DNA of 64,000 nt. It comes from an uncultured Bacillota bacterium. Lineage in GTDB: Bacteria > Bacillota_I > Bacilli_A > RFN20 > CAG-826. The position numbers and the translations under genes are program-made. The notes under the pieces are model-generated. The model did not search any database. It worked only from the letters and a program-made list of their open reading frames with translations, and was not told the DNA's origin. Shown piece by piece: positions 9,186 to 17,464 of the stretch (position 1 is the first letter of the stretch; the number at the start of each line of letters is the position of its first letter). The stretch lies in the NCBI GenBank assembly GCA_949293555.1, contig CASFDV010000002.1:418210-482209 (forward strand), written 5' to 3'.

Positions 9186-10277
9186 CTATATGTTCACGTC
9201 CGCGAAGAAGTAGCCTCTCTTCAGGAGGTCCAGCTTCCTGGCCTTTCGGGAGAGGAGCCGCTCGGCCGTCTTCTTGATGTCCAAGGCGGAGGGGCCGATC
9301 CTCTCGCTCGGGATCGCGGCCTTCGTGCCGAACTCGTCCATCATCTCGCAGGACAGGGCGACGGGCTTCCTCTCGCCCGGGCAGTAGGAAGCCTTCAGGA
9401 GGACGCTCCAGGCGCCCGTTTCCTTGAGGAGGCGTATCGCTTCCCTCCTTGCCGCGAAGCTCCCGGCGACGTCGGGCTTCCAGAAGTCCTTGCCGCAGAT
9501 GGCGCCCCCGCCCAGGGGGACTCCCGGCCCGTAGAAGTCGACCGCGAGCTTCTTCCCGGAAAGGCCGTTGTCCCCGTAGGGGCCTCCTTCCCGGAACGGC
9601 ATTCCCCGGTTGAAGAAGAAGCGGGAGAGGGGAAGTTCCTTGAGCGCGTCCATCCTTCCCCCGGGGAGCGAGCGGAGGGCCTCCTGCACTGCCTGATAGG
9701 CAAGCTCGAGGTTCGTCCGGGAGGAAGACTGCCCCCTCTCCTGGGCTGAGAGGATGAGCTTGCCCCATCCTTCCTCCTCCAGCACCGCCAGGAGCTTGAA
9801 GTCCGGCCCCAGGGGGGAGAGGCGGAACTTTTCCTCAAGCCTCCGCCCGAGGTAGTTTGCGAGGTAGTGGGCGAGAGGCATGTAAGAGGTCTCGCCCGTC
9901 CCTTCCGCGTAGCCGACGACCACGCATTGGTCGTCCGCATAGGGGCGGCTTTCCTTCTCCTCCTCTTCGAGAGGATCCCTCTGGATGCGGTCGATGATGC
10001 GGACGCTTCCCGGGTCCGGAGGGCACTCCTTCCCGAAGCCCGCCTCGCGGAACGTCTCGCGCACCGCGCTTCCGACGAGGGAAGGAGGGAGGGGGTCCTC
10101 CCCCTTGCCGGCGGCGATCCTCCCGGTCAGGTAGCACTCGTCCTTGAAGAGGGCGCACTCGAACTGGGCGAAGGCCCGTTCGTCCCTTTCCATCGCGATG
10201 TCCACCAGTCGCTCGACGATCTGGTCGCCCAGGCGGTCCGGGTGGGCCCGGGAGACGTACTCGGCATAGTCCTTCAT
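9186..10277 (-). CDS. Divergent S-adenosylmethionine synthetase homologue (MetK-like)
   Basis: I place the start at ATG 10277, which overlaps the previous stop as ATGA; the open frame further upstream is a shadow of that gene. The 363-aa product keeps MetK landmarks: AHPDRLGDQI at 11-20 (family GHPDK), ADDQCVVVGYA in place of GAGDQG..FGYA, GGPYGDNGLSGKK, and GGGAICGKD near 254-262. The Arg-Lys of GRK is Lys-Lys here, and the C-terminal GHFGR motif is replaced by RGYFFAD. Catalytic His, Asp and the GKD Lys are present, so activity is possible, but it may make or bind SAM or an analogue rather than serve as housekeeping MetK. It sits between a VWA/metallopeptidase gene and two LRR genes, a context unlike housekeeping metK. 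Confidence 0.75.
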   Translation of the reverse strand: MKDYAEYVSRAHPDRLGDQIVERLVDIAMERDERAFAQFECALFKDECYLTGRIAAGKGEDPLPPSLVGSAVRETFREAGFGKECPPDPGSVRIIDRIQRDPLEEEEKESRPYADDQCVVVGYAEGTGETSYMPLAHYLANYLGRRLEEKFRLSPLGPDFKLLAVLEEEGWGKLILSAQERGQSSSRTNLELAYQAVQEALRSLPGGRMDALKELPLSRFFFNRGMPFREGGPYGDNGLSGKKLAVDFYGPGVPLGGGAICGKDFWKPDVAGSFAARREAIRLLKETGAWSVLLKASYCPGERKPVALSCEMMDEFGTKAAIPSERIGPSALDIKKTAERLLSRKARKLDLLKRGYFFADVNI

Positions 10278-11578
10278 TCGAACACCTCCACGTGGCGGAA
10301 TATCCCCGGGAAAGCCTCGACTTGCCTCTCGCCGAAGAGGCCAAGCGCCACCCTCGTCCCCTTGAGGCGCTTTTCCTGCTCTTCCTCGACCTCCCCGAAC
10401 AGCCCGTCGGAGAGGACGAGGAGCCTTCCCGGCCTCCTGGAGGAGGGAAGGGAGAGGAAGTGCTCGAACACCGCCTGGATCGAGGTCGCCCTCGTCGAGG
10501 GGAAGCGTCCCGCGAGGAAGTCCTGGTAGGAAATCTCCTCGACCTCCGAGGAAAAGGCGAAGAGGCGGAGCCTCCCTTCCCGGAAGGGCTCCCGGAGGAG
10601 GGGGAGGAGCTTCTCCACTTGCCCGAGAACGGAGCCGGAGACGTCGAGGTAGACGAGCGCCTCCTCCTTCCTCTCCCGCCGGAGGAGGGGGGACCTCCAG
10701 CTGGAACGATGGAGGAGCGGATCGATCCCGAGCGCCTCGTAGGCCGCTCTCCTCCGGTCCCTGGGGTCCGGGAGGAAGGTCTCCCGCTCCCGCTCTTCCT
10801 CCTCGAGGCGGGAGCGCCACGGCCCCTTGGGCTCCAGGACGAGTCGGAGGAGCTTCCGCATCTTCGCCCTGCCTTTTTTCTCATGGGGGTCCTCGGGGAC
10901 AAGGGAGAGCATCGTCTTGTCCCCGTCGGCGGACCTCCCGACCTTGAGGAGGCCGTCGGGCCAGCCTCCCATCGCCTTCTCCAGCGCCTTCCGGAGCATC
11001 GGGCTGCCCTTCCCGACTCCCCGGTGGTCCCCGATGAGGAGGAAGCCTCCCTCGGGGAGGCCTCCCTCCATCATTTTCCTGACGATGAGGTCGTAGATTT
11101 CCTCGTAGGTGACGTGGTTCCCGAGGTAGAGCGCCTCGACGAGCGCGCGGCAGTCCTCCGGGGTGTCCTCCGCGGCGGGGCGGAGGAGGCAGCCAGGGAA
11201 GGAGCCGCTCGGGTTGTTCCCTTCGAAGAAGGAGCGGAACTCCTCGCCCGGGAAGGCGCGGACGAGGGTGGCGTTGATGACGGCGTCGAAGGCGATGTTG
11301 TCGATTTTCGTGGGATGGAGGAAGAGCCGCGTGTGGCCGAGGAGGGCGTGGTAGAGCTCGTGGAGGACGAGCATGAGGAGGTGCTCGGGGGTCTTGCACC
11401 GCTCCTCGAGGAACTTCGGGTTCAGGAGGAGCTCGGGGCGATCCCCGCAGGTCATGGCCGCGCTATCGACCCTCTTCTCCTCGAAGCGCACGCGGAAGAG
11501 GCGGAGGAACTCCTCCATGTGGAGGGAGTAGCCCGGGATCACCTCGTAGAGGGACCTTACGACGTCTTGCTCGGTCAT
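10274..11578 (-). CDS. Putative metallopeptidase with C-terminal VWA-like domain (DUF2201 type)
   Basis: This 434-aa protein has HELYHALLGH at 73-82, a zinc-peptidase HExxH signature. Its C terminus contains a VWA-like fold beginning YLDVSGSV, the DxSxS metal-adhesion motif, followed by LLVLSDGLFG. The arrangement fits the DUF2201 family of metallopeptidase-VWA proteins that accompany MoxR ATPases. In MoxR-VWA pairs the ATPase remodels or loads the VWA partner; here the partner also carries a peptidase centre. The start ATG 11578 overlaps the previous stop, with AAGGAGG about ten bases upstream. The substrate is unknown. Confidence 0.8.
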   Translation of the reverse strand: MTEQDVVRSLYEVIPGYSLHMEEFLRLFRVRFEEKRVDSAAMTCGDRPELLLNPKFLEERCKTPEHLLMLVLHELYHALLGHTRLFLHPTKIDNIAFDAVINATLVRAFPGEEFRSFFEGNNPSGSFPGCLLRPAAEDTPEDCRALVEALYLGNHVTYEEIYDLIVRKMMEGGLPEGGFLLIGDHRGVGKGSPMLRKALEKAMGGWPDGLLKVGRSADGDKTMLSLVPEDPHEKKGRAKMRKLLRLVLEPKGPWRSRLEEEERERETFLPDPRDRRRAAYEALGIDPLLHRSSWRSPLLRRERKEEALVYLDVSGSVLGQVEKLLPLLREPFREGRLRLFAFSSEVEEISYQDFLAGRFPSTRATSIQAVFEHFLSLPSSRRPGRLLVLSDGLFGEVEEEQEKRLKGTRVALGLFGERQVEAFPGIFRHVEVFE

Positions 11579-11949
11579 CCTTCTATATCCTCCTTCAGGA
11601 AGCACCAGGGGGTGTCGAACCTCGACGTGGCGTAGAGAGGTTCCTTCCCCGGGACGTAGAGCCCGCCGATCGTGCGGGAGAAGACGTTGATGAGGAGGGG
11701 GATGTCGCCGACGAGCTCGTCCCCGGGCCCCTTGGAGACGCTGATGAGGAAGCCCTGGGGGCGCGCCGCCATCTCCTCGGGGTGGGCGAGCGCCCATTCC
11801 CGGGCCGCCTCGTGGAGCTCCTCCTCCTTCTTGCAGCCGAGCAGCCGCCGGAGTTCCTTGGGCGAGAACATCAGGGTCGTCCCCGTCTTCCTGACGTCAA
11901 GCATCTCCCGGGTCCAGCCGGGGCGCCCGATGTTATGGAGGAGGCTCAA
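11575..11949 (-). CDS. Conserved small protein (124 aa) between MoxR and VWA genes
   Basis: The most likely start is TTG at 11949, which overlaps the MoxR stop (TTGA) and has AAGGAGG seven bases upstream. ATG 11904 lacks a ribosome-binding site. The product contains GTTLMFSPKELRRLLGC and FLISVSKGPGDELVGDIP, and ends CFLKEDIEG. I do not recognise the family. It is soluble, and its place between the ATPase and the VWA protein suggests a structural or adaptor subunit. Confidence 0.65.
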   Translation of the reverse strand: MSLLHNIGRPGWTREMLDVRKTGTTLMFSPKELRRLLGCKKEEELHEAAREWALAHPEEMAARPQGFLISVSKGPGDELVGDIPLLINVFSRTIGGLYVPGKEPLYATSRFDTPWCFLKEDIEG

Positions 11950-13319
11950 GCCCGGGCCTCCTTCCAGGCCTTCCGGAAGAACGCGGCGGCCTCCTCGACC
12001 TCGGCTTCTTCCTTGAAGAGGGTGCCCACGCCGCCCTGGAGGTAGTTCCCGAGGAAGGCACCCCAGGGCTCCTTCTCGTCCTGGAGGGCAATCTGGCTCG
12101 CGCGGGAGAGCGCCCGGCTGGTCCAGGGGTTGCTCCTCACTTCCTTCCTCCCGGGGGTGAGGATGGCCTGGACGTCCTCGCGGACGGTCTCCATGAAGAT
12201 GGCGGGGAGGTCCTCCTTCCCGCGGAGGAGGCGGTAGGAGAGGAAGGCGATCGCCCTCCTCTGGCAGGGCGGGAGGCGCCCGATGTCGTCGAGGAGCGTC
12301 TCCGAGAGGAACTGGCTCCCGAGCTCGTCGCGGGAGCGGAGGGCGAGGAGCGCCTGCTGGGCCGGGTCCTTTTCGCGGAGGACCTCCTTCTCGGCGCTGC
12401 TTTCCGAGCGGTTGTACTTCCATGCCTGCTCCACCGCGGCGCTGAGGAAGGGGTAGGAGACTTCCTCGTTGGCGATGTTCGGGATGGCGGAGAGGATGTG
12501 GGAGAAGGAGGCGTCGTAGAGGGATTTCTCGTCCCCGCGGAGCACCCTGAGGGCGGCGTGGACGTAGAGGAGGCTCCTTTCTATCTGGCGCATCCTCCGC
12601 GCGGAGACGTAGCCGATCCTCTCCTGGAGAAGGGGTAGGAGGTCGATGAGGTAGGAGGCGGCCTTCTCCTTCTCCTCCTTCTCGAGGCGGGCGGCTTCTT
12701 CCTTCGTCCTTTCCACGAGGGCAGGGAGGTCGATGGCCTCGGCCTTTTTCCCGAGGAGCATCCTCGCGATGTCCTCCCGTTCGAGCTCGTCGAGCGCGGG
12801 CACCATCATCACGTAGGGGAAGCGGTCCGCGAGGGCCGGGTCGAGGGGATGGGTCCCGAGGTAGCTGGGCCTCGTCCCGTCCTCGTCCTCGCGGTAGGGG
12901 TTCATGGCCGCCCAGCGGTAGCGGAGCCGCGGGAGGTCGATCCCCTGGACCCTCCTCTCGTGGATGATGGGGAAGAGCTTGTTCTGGAGCTCGGGGCGCG
13001 TGCGGTTGACCTCGTCGAAGAAGACGATCTCCGCGTCCCAGACGCTGGTGGCGCAGGGGAGGTAGCTGAGGGCGGTCTTCTCCTCGTTCAGGACGGGGAT
13101 GCCCACGAGGTCGTCGTAGTTGAGGAGGGATGCGTTATAGAAGCGGGAGACGAGCCCGAGGAGACGCGCGAGCTTCTCCAGGAGCTGGCTCTTCGCCGTC
13201 CCGTGGGGCCCGACGAGGAGGACGGGGTCGCCGCTGGCGATCGCCGCCAGGAGCGCCGGCTCGAGGTTGTCCCACCCGTAGAGGCCGAGCGACTCGGCGA
13301 GCTTGATTCTTTCTTCCAT
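11946..13319 (-). CDS. MoxR-type AAA+ ATPase
   Basis: The 457-aa protein carries Walker A GPHGTAKS (37-44), Walker B IVFFDEVNR (about 97-105), sensor AAMNP and arginine-finger segment DPALADRF, all typical of the MoxR group of AAA+ ATPases. MoxR proteins act as hexameric chaperones with VWA-domain partners, matching the downstream VWA/peptidase gene. It is the first clear gene of the minus-strand operon, read away from a WYL regulator. The C-terminal 200 residues are helical and specific to this subgroup. Confidence 0.88.
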   Translation of the reverse strand: MEERIKLAESLGLYGWDNLEPALLAAIASGDPVLLVGPHGTAKSQLLEKLARLLGLVSRFYNASLLNYDDLVGIPVLNEEKTALSYLPCATSVWDAEIVFFDEVNRTRPELQNKLFPIIHERRVQGIDLPRLRYRWAAMNPYREDEDGTRPSYLGTHPLDPALADRFPYVMMVPALDELEREDIARMLLGKKAEAIDLPALVERTKEEAARLEKEEKEKAASYLIDLLPLLQERIGYVSARRMRQIERSLLYVHAALRVLRGDEKSLYDASFSHILSAIPNIANEEVSYPFLSAAVEQAWKYNRSESSAEKEVLREKDPAQQALLALRSRDELGSQFLSETLLDDIGRLPPCQRRAIAFLSYRLLRGKEDLPAIFMETVREDVQAILTPGRKEVRSNPWTSRALSRASQIALQDEKEPWGAFLGNYLQGGVGTLFKEEAEVEEAAAFFRKAWKEARA

Positions 13320-13630
13320 CTTTCTTGTCCTTTCTCCTGTTCCTTCTTGTATTCCTGCAGTTCCTTTATGTCTTTCTAGCTATTCACAGGAATGAGGGGC
13401 ACGAGGCGAGGAAGGATGTAGAGAAGGGAAAGAAGATCCCCTTCCTTGGAGGATATGGGGGAACCCGCCTTCTGGACGGCCACCTTCCGGATTCCCCTTC
13501 CCTGGTTTTTTGTTTTCTTGTAGTCTTCGTATGCCATCGGGTCCCTCGCTTTCCACGCCCTTCCGGCGCACCTAAAGAGTAAGGGTGGTTTTGTTCAATT
13601 TCTTGGCTTTGAGTTTTGGTGTCCAAACAA
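13320..13630. promoter_or_regulatory. Divergent intergenic region between the MoxR operon and the WYL regulator
   Basis: This 311-bp region should hold the promoters of both transcription units and any operator of the WYL protein. I saw no perfect palindrome. The MoxR start is preceded by purine-rich AGGAGAAAGGA on the minus strand. A possible 53-aa minus-strand frame lies inside and is listed separately. Confidence 0.45.
13376..13537 (-). CDS. Possible small protein (53 aa) heading the MoxR operon
   Basis: An open frame from ATG 13537 to TAG 13376-13378 encodes MAYEDYKKTKNQGRGIRKVA and ends PRLVPLIPVNS. GAGGGA stands four bases before the ATG. It precedes MoxR by 57 bases on the same strand. 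Nothing recognisable is seen and it may be chance. Confidence 0.25.
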   Translation of the reverse strand: MAYEDYKKTKNQGRGIRKVAVQKAGSPISSKEGDLLSLLYILPRLVPLIPVNS

Positions 13631-15130
13631 ATGGACAGCAAACGCGAAATTGATGAAACTACCTTTGGAAGCGAATACCGTCAGGGCGCGGAGGTGGATG
13701 CCATGCGGGACATTTTCATGCAGATCATCGAGGTGCTCAGGGGGACGGACCGGGATCATCCCATGACCCAGGGGGAGATCGCCGAGAAGGTGAAAGGTCC
13801 TTCCGGGAAGCCCATCGATAGGAAGACGGTCAACGCGGCTTTCAAAGACCTGAAGGAAGAACTGGACCTCGTCGACCTCAAGAAGCAAGGGTGGTACTTG
13901 GACACGAGGGAGGGGATCTCCTACGAGATGGCCCTCCTCATCGGGGAGGCGATCATGCTTTCCCCCCATATGAGCGAGGCGGACAGGCTGAAGGCCACCG
14001 GCCTCCTTGCAGGGCTTTTCTCCACCTACGACAAGGCCAGGCTCAAGGAGGAGCTCCGCAAGGTCGAAGGTCCTGCCGGCGGGATTCCGGTGAACATCAT
14101 CGAGGACATCCATGAGGCGATCCGCGAGGGACAGCCCCTTCTTATCAAGAGGAAGGATGGTTCGAGGGTGCATCTCTTCCCGCGCTACGTGTTCTACAAG
14201 AAGGAACTCCCTGGGCTTGCCCTTTATGGCTACAAGCCCTTCGGCGTGCCGGAGGGCCTGCCGCTCGATGATATCGAGACGATCGAAGCCCAGGAAATGA
14301 AGGACTACATGAGGGATGAGCGAGGGATCCTTGTCGAAGGCGGGCCCTTCGTGCTGACGATCGACGGGCTTCCGTACTATTCCTTCTCCAAGGAGGAGCT
14401 GACGGAGAAGGAAGCGAAGGCGGCCTTCGCGGACTTCCGCTACTTCCTGGGGAGAAATACGCTTTTCCGGCTCTCTTTTGAAGAGGCGCTGTCCGGACGT
14501 CTCATCGGGAATCTCGCCCGTCTTCCCTTCCGCTATGGGGAGAAGGAGATCCGCCAGCAACTCCAAAGGGATTTGAAGGTATTCTTCTCTTACCTCTTGC
14601 TCAAGGGCGACCTCGACGATAGGAAGGCGAAGGACGTCCGGGCTTGCTTCGCCGAGGCGAGCGCATCCGTGCCCCCTTCTTCCTCAGGCGCCCTGATGAG
14701 CAATCGCCGGATCCTCGACCCCGTGGCATTCGCGCACTTGGTCCGGAGCCCGTTCATCATCAATGGCGACTGGCATCTCTCCGGCTCCGCGGCGAGCATT
14801 CCGGACCGTTATCCCCTTGATGGGGAGACGTTCGGGAACCTGGCGGATTCCATCCAAGGGAAATTCCCCCTCTTGCTAGACTCCCGCGCGTCCAGGCTCA
14901 GGCCCGACTGGTACGCCTATCCTCTTTGCTACTACCTTTACGACAAGGGGCATAGAACTGTCTTTCGGGAAAGATTGCTAAAGTACATCGACTCCTGGGA
15001 CGAAAGGGATCGCGAGGGACGTGCTGCCCTGAGGGCCATGGGCATCTTGCTCACGCGGGTTTTGAAAAGAAAGGTCCTGGCTAGGAAGGCCCTCATTGCC
15101 GCAGAGATTGGGAGCCTTCCAGTGGAATAA
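13631..15130 (+). CDS. WYL-domain transcriptional regulator
   Basis: Starting at ATG 13631 the product is 499 aa; TTG and GTG codons slightly upstream are alternatives, and no Shine-Dalgarno sequence decides. A winged-helix region (about residues 10-95) contains MTQGEIAEKVKG and RKTVNAAFKDLKEEL. A WYL-type ligand-sensing domain follows near 158-220, with IHEAIREGQPLLIKRKDG and LALYGYKPFG. A further ~250 residues at the C terminus have no known match for me. WYL proteins commonly repress or activate phage-defence operons after sensing nucleic acid or nucleotides. The divergent orientation towards the MoxR/VWA/MetK-like/LRR operon makes that operon its likely target. Confidence 0.78.
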   Translation: MDSKREIDETTFGSEYRQGAEVDAMRDIFMQIIEVLRGTDRDHPMTQGEIAEKVKGPSGKPIDRKTVNAAFKDLKEELDLVDLKKQGWYLDTREGISYEMALLIGEAIMLSPHMSEADRLKATGLLAGLFSTYDKARLKEELRKVEGPAGGIPVNIIEDIHEAIREGQPLLIKRKDGSRVHLFPRYVFYKKELPGLALYGYKPFGVPEGLPLDDIETIEAQEMKDYMRDERGILVEGGPFVLTIDGLPYYSFSKEELTEKEAKAAFADFRYFLGRNTLFRLSFEEALSGRLIGNLARLPFRYGEKEIRQQLQRDLKVFFSYLLLKGDLDDRKAKDVRACFAEASASVPPSSSGALMSNRRILDPVAFAHLVRSPFIINGDWHLSGSAASIPDRYPLDGETFGNLADSIQGKFPLLLDSRASRLRPDWYAYPLCYYLYDKGHRTVFRERLLKYIDSWDERDREGRAALRAMGILLTRVLKRKVLARKALIAAEIGSLPVE

Positions 15131-15178
15131 ATGAATTCTCGGATTTCTTGCTAGAACCTAGATGAAATCCTTGATTTC

Positions 15179-16021
15179 CTAGATTGCCGAGACCAGTTTC
15201 TGAAACCGAAGGATGACATCCAGCAGCTCTTCGTTGAAGTACTGGAGGACCTTTTCGGAGGCAAGGGGAAAGCTTTCGGGGCCATAGAAGGCCTCGGCGA
15301 TCGAGCAGGCGATCGCCCCTTCCGTATCGACGTCACCGTGCCTGGCCATCGCGAGGCGAAGGGTGTCCTCGTAGCCTTCCCCCATCAGGAAGCAGGCGAA
15401 GGCGTGGGGGACGGACTTCTCCGCGAGATCGGAGAAAGATCCCGGGAGGGAAAGGAGGAGCGCCCTCTCTTCGATCCCGGGGTAGTAGGAGGACATGTTC
15501 CTCGCGATGGCGTCCTTGCCCTTGCCCATTCTCGCGAGGTAGATGGAGGAGGCGGTCGCGAGCGCCGCCTTCATCCCTTCCTTACCATCATGGGTGACCC
15601 CGGTGACGATCCGCGCGAGGCGGAGCGTCTCCTCGAGGCTTCTTCCGAGCCAGGCGCAGGGGGAGACCCGCATCGCCCCTCCGTTCCCCTCGGAATGGTA
15701 AGGAACACGGCCCTTGCTCCTGACCCATTCCATGAACATGGCTCCGTAGCCCCCGAAGGGGTAGGCCTCGGCGTAGCGGACCAAGCATTCCTTCGTCCTG
15801 GAGGCGAGCCGGGCTTCGTATTCCGTTCCCTCTTCCACTGGCCCTGCCTGGAGGAGGGCGTCCATCACCGCAACGGTGAGGAAGGAGTCGTCGGTCAAAA
15901 ACATGCCGTCCTGGAAGAGAGAGCATCCGTACTCGAGGCTCCCTCCGAACTCCTGGACTGAGCCGTTGATGTCGCCGACGAAGGCCCCGCAGCAGATTTT
16001 CCTTGGCTCGTTCTTGTCCAT
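15179..16021 (-). CDS. ADP-ribosylglycohydrolase family protein (DraG/ARH-like)
   Basis: ATG 16021 is chosen because GGGAGG precedes it by about six bases; the product is 280 aa. The N-terminal CCGAFVGDINGSVQEF corresponds to the family G(A)xGDxxG metal site, and the C-terminal GDVDTEGAIACSIAEAFYG corresponds to the GGDTD(T) metal motif. Such enzymes remove ADP-ribose from proteins or nucleic acids, or hydrolyse related metabolites, using two metal ions. It lies between the WYL regulator and the restriction cluster and is transcribed away from the methyltransferase. No ADP-ribosyltransferase gene is seen nearby, so its partner is unknown. Confidence 0.82.
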   Translation of the reverse strand: MDKNEPRKICCGAFVGDINGSVQEFGGSLEYGCSLFQDGMFLTDDSFLTVAVMDALLQAGPVEEGTEYEARLASRTKECLVRYAEAYPFGGYGAMFMEWVRSKGRVPYHSEGNGGAMRVSPCAWLGRSLEETLRLARIVTGVTHDGKEGMKAALATASSIYLARMGKGKDAIARNMSSYYPGIEERALLLSLPGSFSDLAEKSVPHAFACFLMGEGYEDTLRLAMARHGDVDTEGAIACSIAEAFYGPESFPLASEKVLQYFNEELLDVILRFQKLVSAI

Positions 16022-16194
16022 GGCGCCCTCCCTCTTCCGGAACAGATTGTAGCGAGCGTTTGTCTGATATGCTGGATAGATTGGGTTTCTGTCCAAGAAT
16101 TTGGATAGGCATTGCTATAGCGTGCTAATTTCGCCCGCTTCTTCCGCAGGCTGGATCCTTCCCAGATCCTAAGGATCTTGATAGATTTCGCCAT

Positions 16195-17462
16195 ATGAAG
16201 CCTACGACCGTGGAACTGTTCGCTGGAGTGGGCGGGTTTCGCGTCGGGCTGAACCACGCGCGCCTCATCGAGGGGAAGACCGTCGAGGAACCTCTTTGGG
16301 AAACCCTCTTCATGAACCAATGGGAGCCGGGCTCCAGGAAGCAGGACGCGTTTTCGTGTTATTTGTTAAGATATAATTCCAGAGAGAGAGAGAGAGAGAG
16401 TCTTTAAGGAATGAAGAAGAAGGGGGAGGCACCCTTTTCTCCAACGAGGATATCGCGACGGTTCCCGCGGAGAAGGTGCCGGAGGCCGCCCTTCTGACCG
16501 CGGGCTTTCCCTGCCAGGACTATAGCGTCGCCCGGAAGACCCACGAGGAAATCGGGATCGTCGGGAAGAAGGGCGTCCTCTGGTGGGAGATCGCCCGCAT
16601 CCTGAGGGAAAGGAGGATGCCCTTCCTCCTCTTCGAGAACGTGAACCGGCTGCTCCTATCCCCGAAGAAGCAGAGGGGAAGGGATTTCGCGATCATCCTC
16701 CGCACCCTCGCGGAGCTTGGCTACGAGGCCGAGTGGAGGGTCGTGAACGCATCCGACTACGGCTTCCCCCAGCGAAGGAGGAGGACCTTCCTCCTTTGCT
16801 ACCACGGGAGGACGAGGCTGGCGGAGAGGATGAGGGAGGCCGACGTCATCTCGGAAGGAATCCTTGCCAAGGCGCTTCCGACGGAAGAGGCGAAGGAAGT
16901 CGCCCTCCACGACCTCATGGCGTTCAAGGACCTCGCGGCGGTGAGCGACCTCTTCTCGGGACCCTTCGGGAACGGGGGATATCTTCGGGAGGGGAAGGCG
17001 CACGCCTTCGAGCTCGTCACAAGGAAAGAAGAGCCTCTCCTCCTCAAGGACGTCCTTTTCCACGAAAGGGACGAGAGGCTCTACCTCTCTCCCTCGCAGG
17101 AGGAGAAGTTCGCCTTCCTCAGGGGAGCGAAGAAGATCGTCCGGAAGAGCGCGCTCGGGGAGGAGTACCTCTACCAGGAAGGAAGGATGTCGGAGTACGA
17201 CTCCGCCTATCTTCCTGCCAGGACGATGCTGACGAGCGAAGGCTCCGTGAACCGCTCCTCCCACGTGGTCAAGGACCCCGGGAACGGGAGGCTCCGCTTC
17301 CTTTCCCCGGAGGAGTGCGAGCGGCTGAACGGCTTCCCCGCCGGCTGGACCGACACCGGGATGAGCAAGGGAAGGCGCTACTTCACCATGGGGAACGCCT
17401 TGGTCACGGGGATCGTAGGAAGGATCGGGGATGCCCTCCTTCCGTACGTGAAGGAGGAATGA
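16195..17462 (+). pseudogene. DNA cytosine-5 methyltransferase, frame broken by an (AG)10 tract (probably phase-variable, OFF)
   Basis: From ATG 16195 the frame reads MKPTTVELFAGVGGF, which is methyltransferase motif I, and continues through NQWEPGSRKQDAFS. It then enters twenty bases of pure AG repeat (16381-16400) and stops at TAA 16405-16407. The frame starting at 16401 continues as SLRNEEEGGGTLFSNEDIA and contains the catalytic motif IV GFPCQDYSVA, motif VI LFENVNR and motif VIII QRRRRTFLL, to TGA 17460-17462. Nine or twelve AG units would fuse both parts into about 421 or 423 aa; ten units do not. All C5-methyltransferase motifs are otherwise intact, which favours repeat-mediated switching over decay. 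The downstream endonuclease start lies just after the stop codon. Confidence 0.88.
16381..16400 (+). repeat. (AG)10 microsatellite inside the methyltransferase gene
   Basis: Ten perfect AG units lie within the coding sequence at the break between the two methyltransferase frames. Loss of one unit or gain of two restores the frame. Confidence 0.97.
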
Positions 17463-17464
17463 GC

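Noticed and set aside
10278-10820. N-terminal extension of the MetK-like frame
   Set aside because: Pro/Arg-rich shadow of the VWA/peptidase gene; MetK homology begins at MKDYAEYVSRAHPD with an ATGA overlap.
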